From contig JFHB01000096.1 of assembly GCA_000729835.1 (NCBI GenBank), positions 46,902-110,901 on the forward strand: a DNA stretch of 64,000 nucleotides, read 5' to 3'. This stretch comes from Atkinsonella hypoxylon (lineage: Eukaryota; Ascomycota; Sordariomycetes; Hypocreales; Clavicipitaceae). The notes below the pieces were generated by a model. The model ran no database searches. It was given only the letters and a program-made list of their open reading frames with translations, and had not been told where the DNA came from. Shown one piece after another: positions 1 to 10,800 of this stretch (positions are counted from its first letter, which is position 1; each line of letters starts with the position of its first letter). The position numbers and the translations under genes were made by a program.

Positions 1-383
1 CCCTATTCCGTATTCCGTAGATCAACGGGACGGCCCTCAGCTGCAGCTGCAGCTGCACATCCACCAGCCGCTGGCCGATCGGGTCTAGCCTATCAGCACA
101 ATTAGGCAGGGGATCGTGTCTATAAAAGGAAGAAGCCGAGAGCGACCCTAGATTAGGCTAGGGTCGGCTTTATTACCCATGGTATGTATTCCCCTGGCCC
201 ATAAACTGTGGGCTGAACGAGCACGTCATCTAATGGGTCCACCTCGGGATAAATGCCGCACAATTGAGTTGTGATTGATTGAATTGGCCCGTGAACGAAG
301 TACGAAAGAGATCTACGTTAGAGCGATTCTTCCCCTCATTTTATAGAGAAAATAGCGCATTTCGTTAACGTAACGACTTACGA
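1..383. other. Intergenic DNA, no gene seen
   Basis: Normal-GC DNA with no convincing coding frame. It holds a short CAGCTG/CTGCAG run near 38-57, a CCGTATTCCGTA motif at the left edge that resembles the ACTCCGTA-type short repeats also seen near 4470 and 4785, and a small hairpin described separately. It may be 3' or promoter sequence of a gene lying outside the window. Confidence 0.5.
143..166. repeat. Short perfect hairpin
   Basis: CGACCCTAG (143-151) and CTAGGGTCG (158-166) are perfect 9-bp inverted arms around a 6-base loop. Extra pairing (AAGCC/GGCTT) flanks the arms if a small bulge is allowed. Its role is unknown. It could be a transcript-end hairpin or a leftover transposon end. Confidence 0.6.
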
Positions 384-733
384 GGGTTCCAGTAAATCTC
401 AGGTCCAGACCATGTATGCGTTGGTCCCGAGCGAGTCTAGAACGGGTGTATTTTTAGGCCGAATAGCATATGCTAATTACACAGTATTAAATCCTAAGCA
501 AGAGATCTAGAGTCTATAGAGCGTGCATTTATATAGCACTATACCACTAGCTATCAGTGTATATACTACTAAATATCAAAATAGTTAATTCGCACTAATA
601 CACTGTATAATTAGCATATACTAAGCATATACTAAACTCTTTACTGCCTGCTATTCTAGCCATAAATACACCCGTTCTAGACCCACTCTGGACCAACGCA
701 CACATGGTCTGGGCCTCAGATTTACTGGAACCC
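384..733. mobile_element. MITE-like hairpin element, about 350 bp, long terminal inverted repeats
   Basis: The left end (GGGTTCCAGTAAATCT from 384) and the right end (reverse complement from 733) match over roughly 70 bp with only a handful of mismatches. Weaker pairing continues inward through GCATATGCTAATT-type sequence. The centre is AT-rich, has no reading frame, and contains TATATACTACTA-like repeats. Length and structure fit a non-autonomous foldback/MITE element. I could not settle a target-site duplication: the flanks (ACGA before, CGTG after) give no clear direct repeat. A second, one-ended relative lies at about 4798-5095. It sits about 390 bp upstream of the dehydrogenase start codon. 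Confidence 0.8.
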
Positions 734-1126
734 CGTGGTATGCGCCTCCGAGCTCGTAGCTATGACGCCGCGACATTAAACGTGATTGGGCAATGGACGA
801 GATTCCTCCATATGGCCAACTATTGAGGCGCAGGGGTCTAGCAGTCCCTAGTCGCGATTTCTCATTCGGCTACTAACGACAACTTATTGTCAAAAATGGC
901 TTTTGGGCATTAGTTAACTAGAGCCAGACTGCTTTGGGTGAACCGATGGAAGCTGGGCTCTCCAGGGACGGCTGTAGACGAGTCGCTACAAGATCAGTCA
1001 CTGTTTTGCCTTTTGTTAACCTTACTAGCTCCTGTTAAATAACAAAATTCTGGGTGGGTGAGGCAAATATATTCGTCCCGCGCCACGTTTCCCCTTCATG
1101 CAGGAAACTCCCTCCCTGGCCCAAAG
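734..1126 (+). promoter_or_regulatory. 5' flank of the dehydrogenase gene
   Basis: Normal-GC DNA between the MITE and the predicted start codon. No convincing TATA box or other named site stands out. The frame of the downstream gene is open further upstream, to about 1058, but without an ATG, so the ATG at 1127 is taken as the start. An upstream non-coding or short coding exon cannot be excluded. Confidence 0.4.
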
Positions 1127-2448
1127 ATGGGAATCGAGCAGGGTTCTGTGAACTCGAACTCTAGAAGAGCCGCAGCTAGCTTTGGCCTCACAGAAAGCTA
1201 CCGGCCTGTAGTAGCAGTTATTGGCGTGGGCTATGTCGGGTCTAATCTAGTCGAGGCTTTTGCCAAGGTCTATCCGGTCGTTGCTTTCGACATTTCAAAG
1301 CACAGGGTTGAGCAGATATCTCCAAGATTTGAAGGGCTGTCAGTTCGATGTACTTGGCGTGCCTTTGAATTGGCTGCCGTAGACGTCTTCCTCATCTCTG
1401 TCCCGACCACTGTCAATCAGGATAGAACTATCAACACCACCTCCATTGAACAAGCCGTACAGACCATCGCAGAATATGCGCGACACGGAGCGACCGTGGT
1501 GATGGAAAGTTCGGTGGCCGTGGGTATGACGAGAGAGTTTCTCGGCCCCCTTTTTGCTATTAAGAAGTTGAAAGTTGGCATGTCTCCGGAGGTACCTACA
1601 TTCGCTCCCTGTCGCCGAGTATAGCTGACATCTGCGAACAGAGAGTTGACCCAGGTCGCCAGTTCCCTACATTCCAGAAAATCCCCAAAATCATCTCTGG
1701 AATTGACCCCTCGTCACTGGATGCCGTGCGGCGGCTCTATGAACGAGTATTCGACCATCTTGTTCCCGTGTCTTCACTAGAGGTTGCAGAAATGGCGAAA
1801 CTCTACGAGAACTGTCAACGCATGGTATGCGCTGCTTACGCCAATGAGATGGCCGACGCTTGCGCCTCTTTAAGTATTGACGCCTGGGAGGTCAGCAAGG
1901 CGGCTGCATCGAAGCCATTCGGCTATCTACCATTTCAGCCAGGGCCTGGAGTTGGCGGACACTGTATCCCTGTCAACCCTTATTACCTACTACAGACATG
2001 CGATATGCCCATGTTGCAATATGCTACAGAGTCCTCTCGAAGACGACCTGTTGAAATAGTACGCCGGCTGGTGCACGCGCTCGAGCGCAAACAAGTCACA
2101 AAGGGCCATCGAGGGCGCATTTCAGCCGGTAGGAGCACATGCGTTCTTGTAGTAGGTGTTGCATTTAAAAAGGGCCAGAGTGCGCTGTACAACTCTCCAG
2201 GAGTCGCAGCCATCCAATCTCTTCTCCAAGAACACCATCTGGTCGTCGAATTTGCAGATCCTCTCGTTGATCAAGAGGCCATCTCATGCGTACCTAGACT
2301 GGACACATCGGTGAATTGGACCAAGGAATACCTTGAAAAGTTTGATGGAATTCTTGTTACCATGGATCAAGTCGGTCTGGACCTGAACCTTCTAGATTTG
2401 CTTGATGGTGTGGTTGTGCACGATTATTCTCCGCGGTTTCGCTCCTGA
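1127..2448 (+). CDS. Nucleotide-sugar dehydrogenase (UDP-glucose/GDP-mannose dehydrogenase superfamily)
   Basis: Predicted NAD-dependent enzyme that oxidises the C6 alcohol of a UDP- or GDP-sugar to the uronic acid in the cytosol. Exons are 1127-1591 and 1642-2448, giving 423 aa. The 50-bp intron (1592-1641) has a GTACCT donor, a GCTGAC branch point at 1624 and a CAG acceptor, and splicing restores the family motif SPERVDPG. The Rossmann glycines are in VIGVGYVG (G33, G35, G38). The catalytic set is present: K208 and N212 in EMAKLYENC and nucleophile C263 in GVGGHCIP, with spacing almost as in bacterial UDP-glucose dehydrogenases (K204/N208/C260 in Streptococcus). A C-terminal UDP-binding domain follows (VVGVAFKKGQ). 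Length suits the bacterial-like WecC/TviB/Ugd group. Substrate (UDP-Glc, UDP-GlcNAc or UDP-ManNAc) cannot be told from sequence. The neighbours give no pathway clue. Confidence 0.9.
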
Positions 2449-3228
2449 CCGAGGTGTGAAACTGATTGCGCCTCATGTCTCTTGGCATGCAGCGAAGGAA
2501 ACATCAAAGATCTACTGGCATTCAAAATGGCTACAGAATACCCTTTTAACTTAAACCTGATATGTACTTAATATTGTTATACTCAATTTGTTCTCACCAG
2601 AGGAGGACAGTTTTCACGTAGCTTAAAGCATATGGAGGACGTGATATTCAATGGGACTGAAGCTGTAGCCTATGGTGGCATAAGCTTTGATGCAGAGTGG
2701 ACGGGGCCTTTTATCTGATCCTGTCGAGTTTGCTGTATCATGCCCTCGATTTGCTACAGAAAAACAAGAAGCAAGGAGTGATCAATTTTGCGGAGCCACT
2801 GGTCGCGCGACGCATGTAAGGTATGATGAATATGAAGATGAGAGTATCATTGATCCTCGTTTTCAGTTGACCAATGAGCACATTGCCTAGAATAGCACCG
2901 GAAACTTTATTTTGTTAGAGTGTCATCAAGTCGCGTCATGGTACCGAAGGACACGCCCACCAGTCACACCAGTCGCTCCTCCTATGTCTTTTAGAAAATT
3001 TCGTAGACCAGTAAGAACAGCTCGATCTTGGGTATCAGATCCTGCGAAGATACCGACAAGGACTGAGCCATAATTTGTAAGCCGGTGCAAGGAAATTAGA
3101 GCATCTCGGGAGGAAAATTACTTACCAGGCTGTAGCGAACAGCCTACACCTATACCGTCGATAAACTACACTCATTTTGTTTTGTAACATATAGTCTTTG
3201 CCTTGAGAGGTAGCATGAGTATCTTGGA
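2449..3228. other. Intergenic region between convergent genes
   Basis: Holds the 3' flank of the dehydrogenase and, on the other strand, that of the dioxygenase frame. Most of it has no coding signal. A short coding-like stretch at 2632-2820 is listed separately. I see no repeat or RNA gene. Confidence 0.5.
2632..2820 (+). pseudogene. Possible gene remnant, two coding-like segments in different frames
   Basis: An ATG at 2632 opens 28 codons ending at TGA 2716-2718 (MEDVIFNGTEAVAYGG...). An overlapping frame then reads about 35 protein-like codons to TAA near 2818 (...LYHALDLLQKNKKQGVINF...). A GTAAGG donor-like site overlaps that stop. It could be a frameshifted remnant or pieces of a short spliced gene. 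I do not recognise the product. It could equally be chance. Confidence 0.2.
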
Positions 3229-4227
3229 CTATCCCACGGGAGCATTACTAAACGGAGCGGCATCCCAACGCACACGACGCAAGTGACGATTCGGATCTTG
3301 GATGTTATTCCGGGCATGCAACCAACGCCGGTTATCCACCAGAATAATGCTCCCTGTTGGAAGATCTGTCGAGGCTAAATGTAGAGTAGACAGTACCTGC
3401 GCCTTACTATCTTTGAGTGACCTATCGAGCTCTTGCAGCGCTTCGGATGCTTTCTCTGTCAACGGCGTGATTATGTCTCTCCGGAAACGCATTCTGTAGG
3501 ATTGCACGTCTTGCTGACCCTCCATCACACTGCCTACAATCTCCTGCTTTTCGACTATTTTGATGAACTCGGGCGGAACTTTGATGCTATAGTCTTGCCG
3601 CATCAGGGATTCTCGCGTGTCGGAGGAGAGCTGCTTGGCTAAGCTGTCAACGTTCATGATGGAGAGGGTCCCGCCTCCGAACCGATCGTGCTGAAGCACA
3701 TGAAGTGCAAAGTATCTTGGCGGCAAGTCTTCATAGCTGCAATCAGTATGCCAAGGGAATGCCTCCGTCGTTTCCGATCGCGCCCGGTGTTGGAAGATTT
3801 GAAGGGGGATGGTAATGGTCGGTCGGACGTCCCAGAACTACCCACGTGCCGCACTGTGCGATATGGGGAGCTGATGGCCATAAAACTCGTGGAGGCTGAG
3901 GACTAGTAGTTTGAGATATTGGCTGTCGGGATCCGGAAAGCCCAGCTTGATCTTGAGAATACCATGTTGCTGGAGTTGTTGGTGTGCAATTCCCACGTGA
4001 TGCCGTTGTTTTGCATGCGCGACATCAGGGGCTGTCAGTTGTGTAACATTGAATGATGTTATGTCAGGAACAAGAGCGGTACTCGCTGACCTGGAGAAGC
4101 GAAACAGAAATCGGGCTGGGCAGACGGAGAATCGCAAGATCGAGGACCTTCCCAGGCGGTAGCATAACCTAGCATACTGTATGCGGAGATACTGGTACTC
4201 GAGGTTCATGGTTCTGGGGCCAATCAT
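3229..4227 (-). pseudogene. TauD/TfdA-family 2-oxoglutarate dioxygenase, interrupted by an in-frame UAG
   Basis: Reading leftward from ATG 4227 (or ATG 4209) to 3229, a single frame encodes a TauD/TfdA (clavaminate synthase-like) Fe(II)/2-oxoglutarate dioxygenase of about 330 codons. The N-terminal half ends in HEFYGHQLPISHSAARG, then TAG (3838-3840), then FWDVRP continues in the same frame. The iron-binding HTD triad part (AFPWHTDCSYED) and the distal LVDNRRWLHARN histidine region are intact, followed by RHLRRVRW and a normal stop. Relatives usually have Trp at the stop position (GWFWDVRP), so TGG became TAG. On the plus strand this is CCA to CTA, the CpA-to-TpA change made by RIP. A recent nonsense allele, readthrough or a sequencing error are all possible. 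An arginine-rich N-terminus (about residues 20-50) hints at a targeting peptide. Family substrates include taurine and other small acids; the substrate here is unknown. Confidence 0.75.
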
Positions 4228-4797
4228 ACTCCCTAATGTCGTCGGGGAATCCGGAGAAATATTCGCGGGATGGCTAAGGTCCTGCACTGGGTTTGGACGG
4301 CCAAGTGTACAGATCAGCTTGATAAGCCTATCCTTATCCTACACTAACTACACCGCTAACCAAGAACGTGCTTACAAAGCCAGCTGGCATACCCATTCGC
4401 AAGAAACAATGATATCCAAGCCCTCCTTTGCAAGATGCATGTTCTGGCCAAGGAGCATTCCCCTTGGAGTACGGAGTACATGTCTAGTGTATCCTCTCTA
4501 GCCATATACGGCTAGCCGCGTGGTGCAAGTACGCTTTGCGGCTACAGCTCCACAAAGCGGTGCTCGCACATTCCTTACAGCCGACGGTTGAGGCATTTAG
4601 AGATCTCGTCACCTAAACAATTGACGGATCACCCCGGTCGCTTCCGACAAATGACAGACAGGGAACGGGAGACAGGGGGCGGGACACGATGTGGGGATAC
4701 AAAAGCGATCAAACCCAATTCAGTAATTCCCGAACCGTGCTACCCCACCCCTCCATGGTACCGTCTCAGCCGGGAGTATTCCGCACTCCGTACGTAA
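4228..4797. promoter_or_regulatory. Divergent promoter region
   Basis: Separates the leftward dioxygenase frame from the rightward M28B gene, so it should carry both promoters. No reading frame here is convincing. It contains GGAGTACGGAGTACA near 4465-4479 and CCGCACTCCGTACG near 4780-4793, members of the short ACTCCGTA-type repeats common in ascomycete intergenic DNA, and a small inverted pair around GCAAGTACGCTTTGC near 4525-4540. I see no clear TATA box. Confidence 0.45.
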
Positions 4798-5095
4798 CAG
4801 TAAATCCCAAGTCCAAGGGATGTTTGCGCGGGTCCAGAACGGGTGTATTTTTTTAGGCAGAATGGCATGTACAGATCACACAGTGGTTAATTTCTAGAGT
4901 GCATAGAGCGCGCATTTATACAGCACTATACGACTACTACTACTAAATATTAGTATATACGGAATATACCACTAGATATTAGTACATACATATACCGACA
5001 GTATTATTCCGTATACTACTAGATAGTAGTGTATATACCACTAAATAAAAAAATGTTAATTCGCACTAATATACTGTGGGTTTTGCATATGCTCG
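4798..5095. mobile_element. Partial, one-ended copy of the MITE seen at 384-733
   Basis: It matches the left part of the first copy: CAGTAAATC at the edge, GAACGGGTGTATTT, then AGAGCG(C/T)GCATTTATA(C/T)AGCACTATA, and finally GTTAATTCGCACTAATA, followed by ATATGCT. The opposite inverted-repeat arm is missing, so this copy is truncated or rearranged. It is AT-rich and contains extra TATACTACTAGATA-like repeats. It ends about 150 bp before the ATG of the M28B gene, so it probably lies in that promoter or 5' UTR. Confidence 0.7.
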
Positions 5096-5248
5096 GGCAC
5101 ATATTAAATATAGTGAATATTGCTCTATTTATATTGCTCTTATCGCGCGCGGCTTTGGAGGCAAGGACATTGCTTCACTCAGACCACACTTGGATCATAA
5201 AACACAAACAGTGGTTCTTCCGATAAAATACGACATTGCAAAGCAGAC

Positions 5249-7567
5249 ATGTCCCCTGCCTCAAGTTCCTATGATCCATCGAGGACCAAATCCACGCATC
5301 TCCAAAGACGGTACGAGAATGATCGAGAGATTCATAGTTCAATAACGGCGTCCCAGTTGAAATCGACGAGACGATTATTACTATTCGGATTTGCTGTCAC
5401 AATTGTCGTCCTGGCAGCACTCCCACGATTCCAGAGAGGCATCCTCTTTCAACTTGCGTTTCGGCCCTGGCCATCTCATCCCTTTACGCATCCAACACCT
5501 GGAGACGGCTTTCCGCCATCAACCTTGGAAATCATGCTACTCTCTCAACTCGATCAATCTCGCGCTGCGGAGTGGAGCGCCTACTACACCTCGCAAAGCC
5601 ACTTCCCTGGCGAGGGCAAAGCACAAGCCTTGTGGACCAAGGAGAAATGGCAAGACTTGGGCATCCCAGAAACAGACATCTTGAAATACAATGCATCCAT
5701 CAGCGCGCCAGTCTTTCAACAGCTGACGCTGCTAGACATCTCGGCCTCTCCGTCTCCGTCTGTCATGTATGAAGCCAAGTTGATGGAAGAGCTGCCACCT
5801 GGCGACCCTTCTCAGATTCGAACGCCTGCTTTCCACGGGCAATCTGCAAGCGGTCATGTGACAGCACAGTTTGTATATGCAAACTTTGGTCGTGGCCAGG
5901 ACTACGATGACTTGGAGCGAAACCAAGTTTCTGTAAAAGGCAAGATCGCTATCGTCAAGTATGGTATGGGCTGGCGAGGAGAGAAAATGAGCACGGCGGC
6001 AGAGAGGGGCCTCATTGGGATTCTGACATACACAGATCCTCAACAGGACGGCAACATCACGGAAGGGCATGGCTACAAGGCATATCCAGACGGACCGGCG
6101 CGCCCCGAAAGTTGCATTGAGAGAGGCGGAATAGGTGCCATCTGTAAGATTCTATGCCTTGAATTTGTCACACTCATCAGGTTATATATATGAGCTGATG
6201 AATGACGTTAAGACAACGCCAGTGCCGGCAATCCCCCGGTACCAGGAAAATCCATTCCCTCACTTCCAGTCTCCTATGGCGACATAGTACCTTTCCTCAG
6301 GGCGCTCCATGGCCACGGACCAAAAGCAGCTGACTTGAGCATTGATTGGCATGGCGGTGGGTTGTATCATAGGGGAGTAGAGTATTATGTCGGTCCATCG
6401 CCCTCACACATCGTCTTGAACCTGAACAACCAAATGAGCTTCCCTACGAAGGACGTGCACCAAGTACTTGGCACCATCAGAGGATCCGTCGAGGATGAGG
6501 TCATCTTGCTAGGGAACCATCGCGACTCGTGGGGCCCCGGGGCCGGCGACGCCATCAGCGGTGCTGCAGCATTGATGGAAGTCGTCCGAAGTTTTGCTAC
6601 AGCATACAAAAGCGGCTGGCGGCCTCGCCGAACCATCATGTTCATCAGCTGGGAAGGCGCAGAAACGGGACAGGTTGGGTCCCAGCCTTGGATAGCCTCT
6701 CATCTCCCTTGGCTTCAAGACACTGCTGTAGCATATCTGAACGTCGTCGTTGCAGCAGCAGGCACCGAATTCCAAGTCAAAGCAACACCACTCCTACGGA
6801 GGGTGATCCACCGGGCCACCAAAGCAGTCGCTTCTCCTCAAGGCGGAACCGTCTTTGACCACTGGGGCGGCGACCTGGTCGCAGCAGGCGGAGGAGATGC
6901 CATCCCGTTCCTCGAGACGGCTTGTGTGTCAACCGCCGACCTCAGCTTCGGTGCCGTTTATTGGCCCTATCACTCAAACTTTGACACCTTTACTTGGATG
7001 AATACCAGTGGAGATCCAGGATGGAAATACCACGTCACAACTGCAAAGCTCTGGTCTCTGATAACGGCATACCTGTCCGAAAGCCCCGTCTTGCAAATCG
7101 AGGCTGCTGATTATGCTGTCGCAATGCGGCAGTATGTCCAAAGGATCAGAGACTCCATTCCAAGCGCACAATCTTTCGACCTTAGGCCTCTAGAGGATGC
7201 TGTTGCAAGATTCCACAACGCCAGCGTAGTTTTGGATGCTTACGCCTTCTCTCTCAACCCAGTCGAGACCGACGAGGACGCGATTCGGGAAGTAAATCAA
7301 AAGTATATAAACTTGGAACGCCAGTTCTGCTACGATGGCGCGCATCTGATCTACGAATTTTCTGCTTTCTACACAGATCCGCCAGAGTTCCCTCGCCTCT
7401 ACCAGAGCCTCGCATCTGGAAACTTGGAAGAAGCTCAGGTAATTATGTTTCCACTCAATCCCTTCTTCCTTTATTTCTGAAATCCCCATGCTGATGACTA
7501 TTTCTAGAAATGGATGGACATTATTCAGACTAAGATACAAGATGCTGCAGATGTCGCAAAGTTGTAG
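5249..7567 (+). CDS. M28B glutamate carboxypeptidase II-like membrane protein, predicted catalytically dead
   Basis: Exons 5249-6143, 6213-7438 and 7508-7567 give 726 aa. Both introns are 69 bp (6144-6212, AAG acceptor; 7439-7507, TAG acceptor), each with a GCTGAT branch point. A type II signal anchor (LLLFGFAVTIVVLAAL, about 43-58) precedes a PA domain (about 170-290), the M28 fold (about 360-580) and a helical dimerisation domain ending in KWMDIIQTKIQDAADVAKL. The architecture is that of human PSMA/GCPII (750 aa), transferrin receptor and yeast Vps70/Tre proteins, which act on vacuolar or surface membranes. Zinc ligands H401 (GNHRDSW), D411, E449 and H552 are present. The general base (PSMA E424) is A448 in WEGAETG, and zinc ligand D453 is V477 in NVVVAA; spacing from D411 matches PSMA exactly. 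A non-enzymatic, receptor- or adaptor-like role is inferred. Confidence 0.88.
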
Positions 7568-7866
7568 ATGACGGTGTTGGGCCGAAAGAGGTTGTTGGTC
7601 GGTTAGCCCTACGACCAAATTGTGTGAAATAGGTAGCCGAGATTAAAATGAAAAATCCACCGTGTTGTACAGGCCATGCCGGCCTCTCCTGTCACTCTGC
7701 GTTTAAAAAAGGAAGATCGTGAGAAATGTCGAGAATAACCCTTTGCATCAAACACAAGCGCTATTAGTGTTGTGATAGATGTACACGATACGAGTCCAAC
7801 AGATACATTGAATCGATCTACCTATCGCTATGCTCGGTCCCAATGTCTGCAGGACTAGCCTGATCC
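7568..7866. other. Convergent intergenic region (3' UTRs)
   Basis: Short spacer between the M28B stop (7567) and the valyl-tRNA synthetase stop (7867), whose genes converge. It should hold both 3' UTRs and polyadenylation sites. No gene or repeat is seen. Confidence 0.6.
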
Positions 7867-10800
7867 TTATTCAAGTTTCAGCTGCCTAAACTGCTCAATT
7901 GTTGTTTCAAGGCTATTCGCCTCGCTCTCTAGATCAGCCAACTTCTTCTCGTCACTATTCTTTGTTGCAAGAGCCACTTTCTTAAGGTATACTGGATCTT
8001 GAAGCAGCTTATTCTGCCTCTGAAGAACAGCACGGGTCTTCTCCAGCTTCTTTGTTGCTTTTGAGATCTCCTCGTCTAAGTTAACGCAGTCTTTAACGTA
8101 GATAAAGATAGAAATAGCGCTAGACACAGGGAAGGCAACGCAGCCAGCAGGACGAGCATGATTCAGCGGGAGGACCTCGATTTCTATAGCGCCTTTGCCC
8201 TTGCCGCTAAGAGATCGGATGGATAACTTCTGTTCGGATACAGTCCTGTGCGACCTTGTGTCATAGGCCTGGATGAAAATCTTAGCGTCGTCCTTGGATG
8301 AGTACTCGGCGACCAAGGATCGAATGCCCTTTGAGCACCCCAGAACAATATCGTAAGCAGCCTCAGCCTCAGGATTCTCAAACTGCTGGTCCCATTCAGG
8401 ATACTTCGCCACCATAATACTCTGTGTATTATCTCCTGGCCTTCTCCGCAATCGTTGCCACAGTTCTTCTGTTATAAAAGGAAGGAACGGGTGAGATAGC
8501 ACAAGGGCTTTTTCAAGAACGGTGTAGAGTGTCTGAAGCACAGAATGTATCTGCGCTTCAGACCCATCCTGGATCAGAACCTTGGAGTTCTCAATAAAGA
8601 CATCACACCTACATGTAGAACAGTGGTTAGTCGCCTATAATCTAGCAGCGCTGCTAAAGGGAGAGAGGTGCGAAGGGGACGTCGTACAGCTGGAAATACC
8701 AGTAGGAGTACACCAGGTTGGCACTCTTCATGAAATCTCTCTGCTCAAGAGCCTCAGTAATTGCCTTAATAGCGTGATTCATCTTCCCGAGAATCCATAG
8801 CTCTGATAGCGACTCATTTCCGCTAAGACCCGCTTGCGTTGCAGGAACAAAGTTATTAACAGTTTCTAGCTTGCCGACAACATACTTGCAAGCGTTCCAG
8901 ATTTTGTTGCAGAAGCGCCTGTAAACGTGGATAACCTTAACATCTAGATTTAGGTCGCCACCAGTTGTACAACAGGCGATAAGACCGAAGCGAAGAGCGT
9001 CTGATCCACATTCCGGAATACCTTGCGGGAACGCATTTTTCTGGTATGCGGTAGCCTTCTTCACTTCTGAGGTTGCAAGATTGCCGCTAAGAAGCTTGTT
9101 ATGTAGAGCTTGAAGCCCGATGCCGCTAATAACATCTAAAGGATCAATAACATTACCAAGTGACTTGCTCATTTTTCGCCCATCCGAGTCACGAACTGCA
9201 AAAAGGTTAGCCTACTGTGATCTACGCCAATGGAGGTTATAAACTCACTTAAAGAATGGCAGAACACCTCAGTGAATGGCACATTGCCCTGTTCTTCGAG
9301 TCAATTTTGCTCGTCGTGAAGAGACGCGCCATTCGCGAGGACTTTGCAGCTTGGGTGCAAGTCGCATCATTTGCGTCGTAATTGTACTTACAGTGAGCTT
9401 GATACCGAGAAAGATCATGCGAGCGACCCAGAAGGGACTGCAGGGCTCCGAGTCAGCACGTGCTTTCTAGGTAAGCTACCCCTAGTATGTGCCCATAGAT
9501 ACGTCATATTACTGGAATTTTGCTTCCAACAGCATGTTCGCGTGACGAAGTTAACTTACATGATATCCCATCCGGTCTCTAAGAGGCTAGTAGGGAATAG
9601 ACGAGACATATCAGGGGTATCCTTAGGCCAACCGAGAGTCGCGAAAGGCCAGAGACCAGAGCTGAACCATGTATCAAGGACGTCCTCGTCCTGAATCTAT
9701 TTATCTTGTAAGCAAATCTCCGTAATGTTGGCTAGTGGCAAGCTAAACAATAGAAAGCTTCACCGCGAAGCACTCTGCCTGGCAGCTCTGACTTATATGG
9801 ACCAAGAAGAGGGATCAAAATATTAACTTACTAGATCAAACTGTTTGTCCGGCCAGGCCTTCTTGGCTTTGTTGAAGGCTGTAAGTCTCGTCAGTACTAG
9901 GCTCCTGTCGCAAGTATTCGGATATAGGCGGCAGACCTTCTTCATAAGTTCGTCCCGCGAACCATTTGTCGTTGGAGTCCTCGTCATCCTCTCCTTCAAA
10001 ACGGACACGATATACGGGGCACTGATGTCCCCACCACAGCTGTCGGCTAATGCACCAGTCGTTGATGTTAGCCATCCAGGCGAGGTATTTCTTTTCCGCC
10101 GACTCGGGCTTGATCTTAATCTGGCCGCTTTCGACTGCTTTATACTATGAGACAAGTATGAGCAAATAATGCAAAGCACAAAGAGCATTGTACAAGATGG
10201 AGACCTTACTGCTGGTTCTGCGAGTTCAGCCATGTTCACCCACCACTGGGGCTTCATCATAGGCTCGACGATATCCTTGGTCCTTTCTGAACGTGGTACG
10301 GTCATAGGGTTTTCCTTTTTATCCACGTAGAGGCCAAGCTTCTTCAGATCTTCCTGGATGATATACCGGACGTCAAATCGTCTCTGGCCCTGGTATGGGC
10401 CACCATTCTCGTTGATCAATCCGTTATCGGTAAAAATGTTAATGAACTCAAGATTGTGACTGACACCCAGCTTAAAATCGTTGGGATCATGCGCTGGCGT
10501 CAACTTGACAGCACCTGTACCGAACTCGCGGTCGACATATGTGTCGGCCACGATAGGAAGCCGACGGCCAGCGATGAAGGGGTGGACAGCAAATTTGCCC
10601 ACTAGATGTGAGTACCGAGGATCTTGCGGGTGAACAGCGATACCGCTGTCACCTAGAATAGTCTCAGGACGCGTTGTTGCAACTTCAAGAGTCTCCTCGG
10701 AATTCTCGATTGGATATTTAAAATGAAGAAGGATTCCAAACTCGATCTTTTTGTCGTACCCTGGTACGTCAAGAAGCGTCCGTCCTGATAATTCCTCGCT

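Noticed and set aside
2687..2890. 67-codon open frame between the dehydrogenase and the dioxygenase
   Set aside because: It starts with TTG, has no ATG of its own until internal codons, and the better coding texture lies in other frames.
4500..4600. Possible tRNA gene in the GC-rich region upstream of the M28B gene
   Set aside because: Small inverted repeats are present, but no A/B-box pair or cloverleaf could be drawn.
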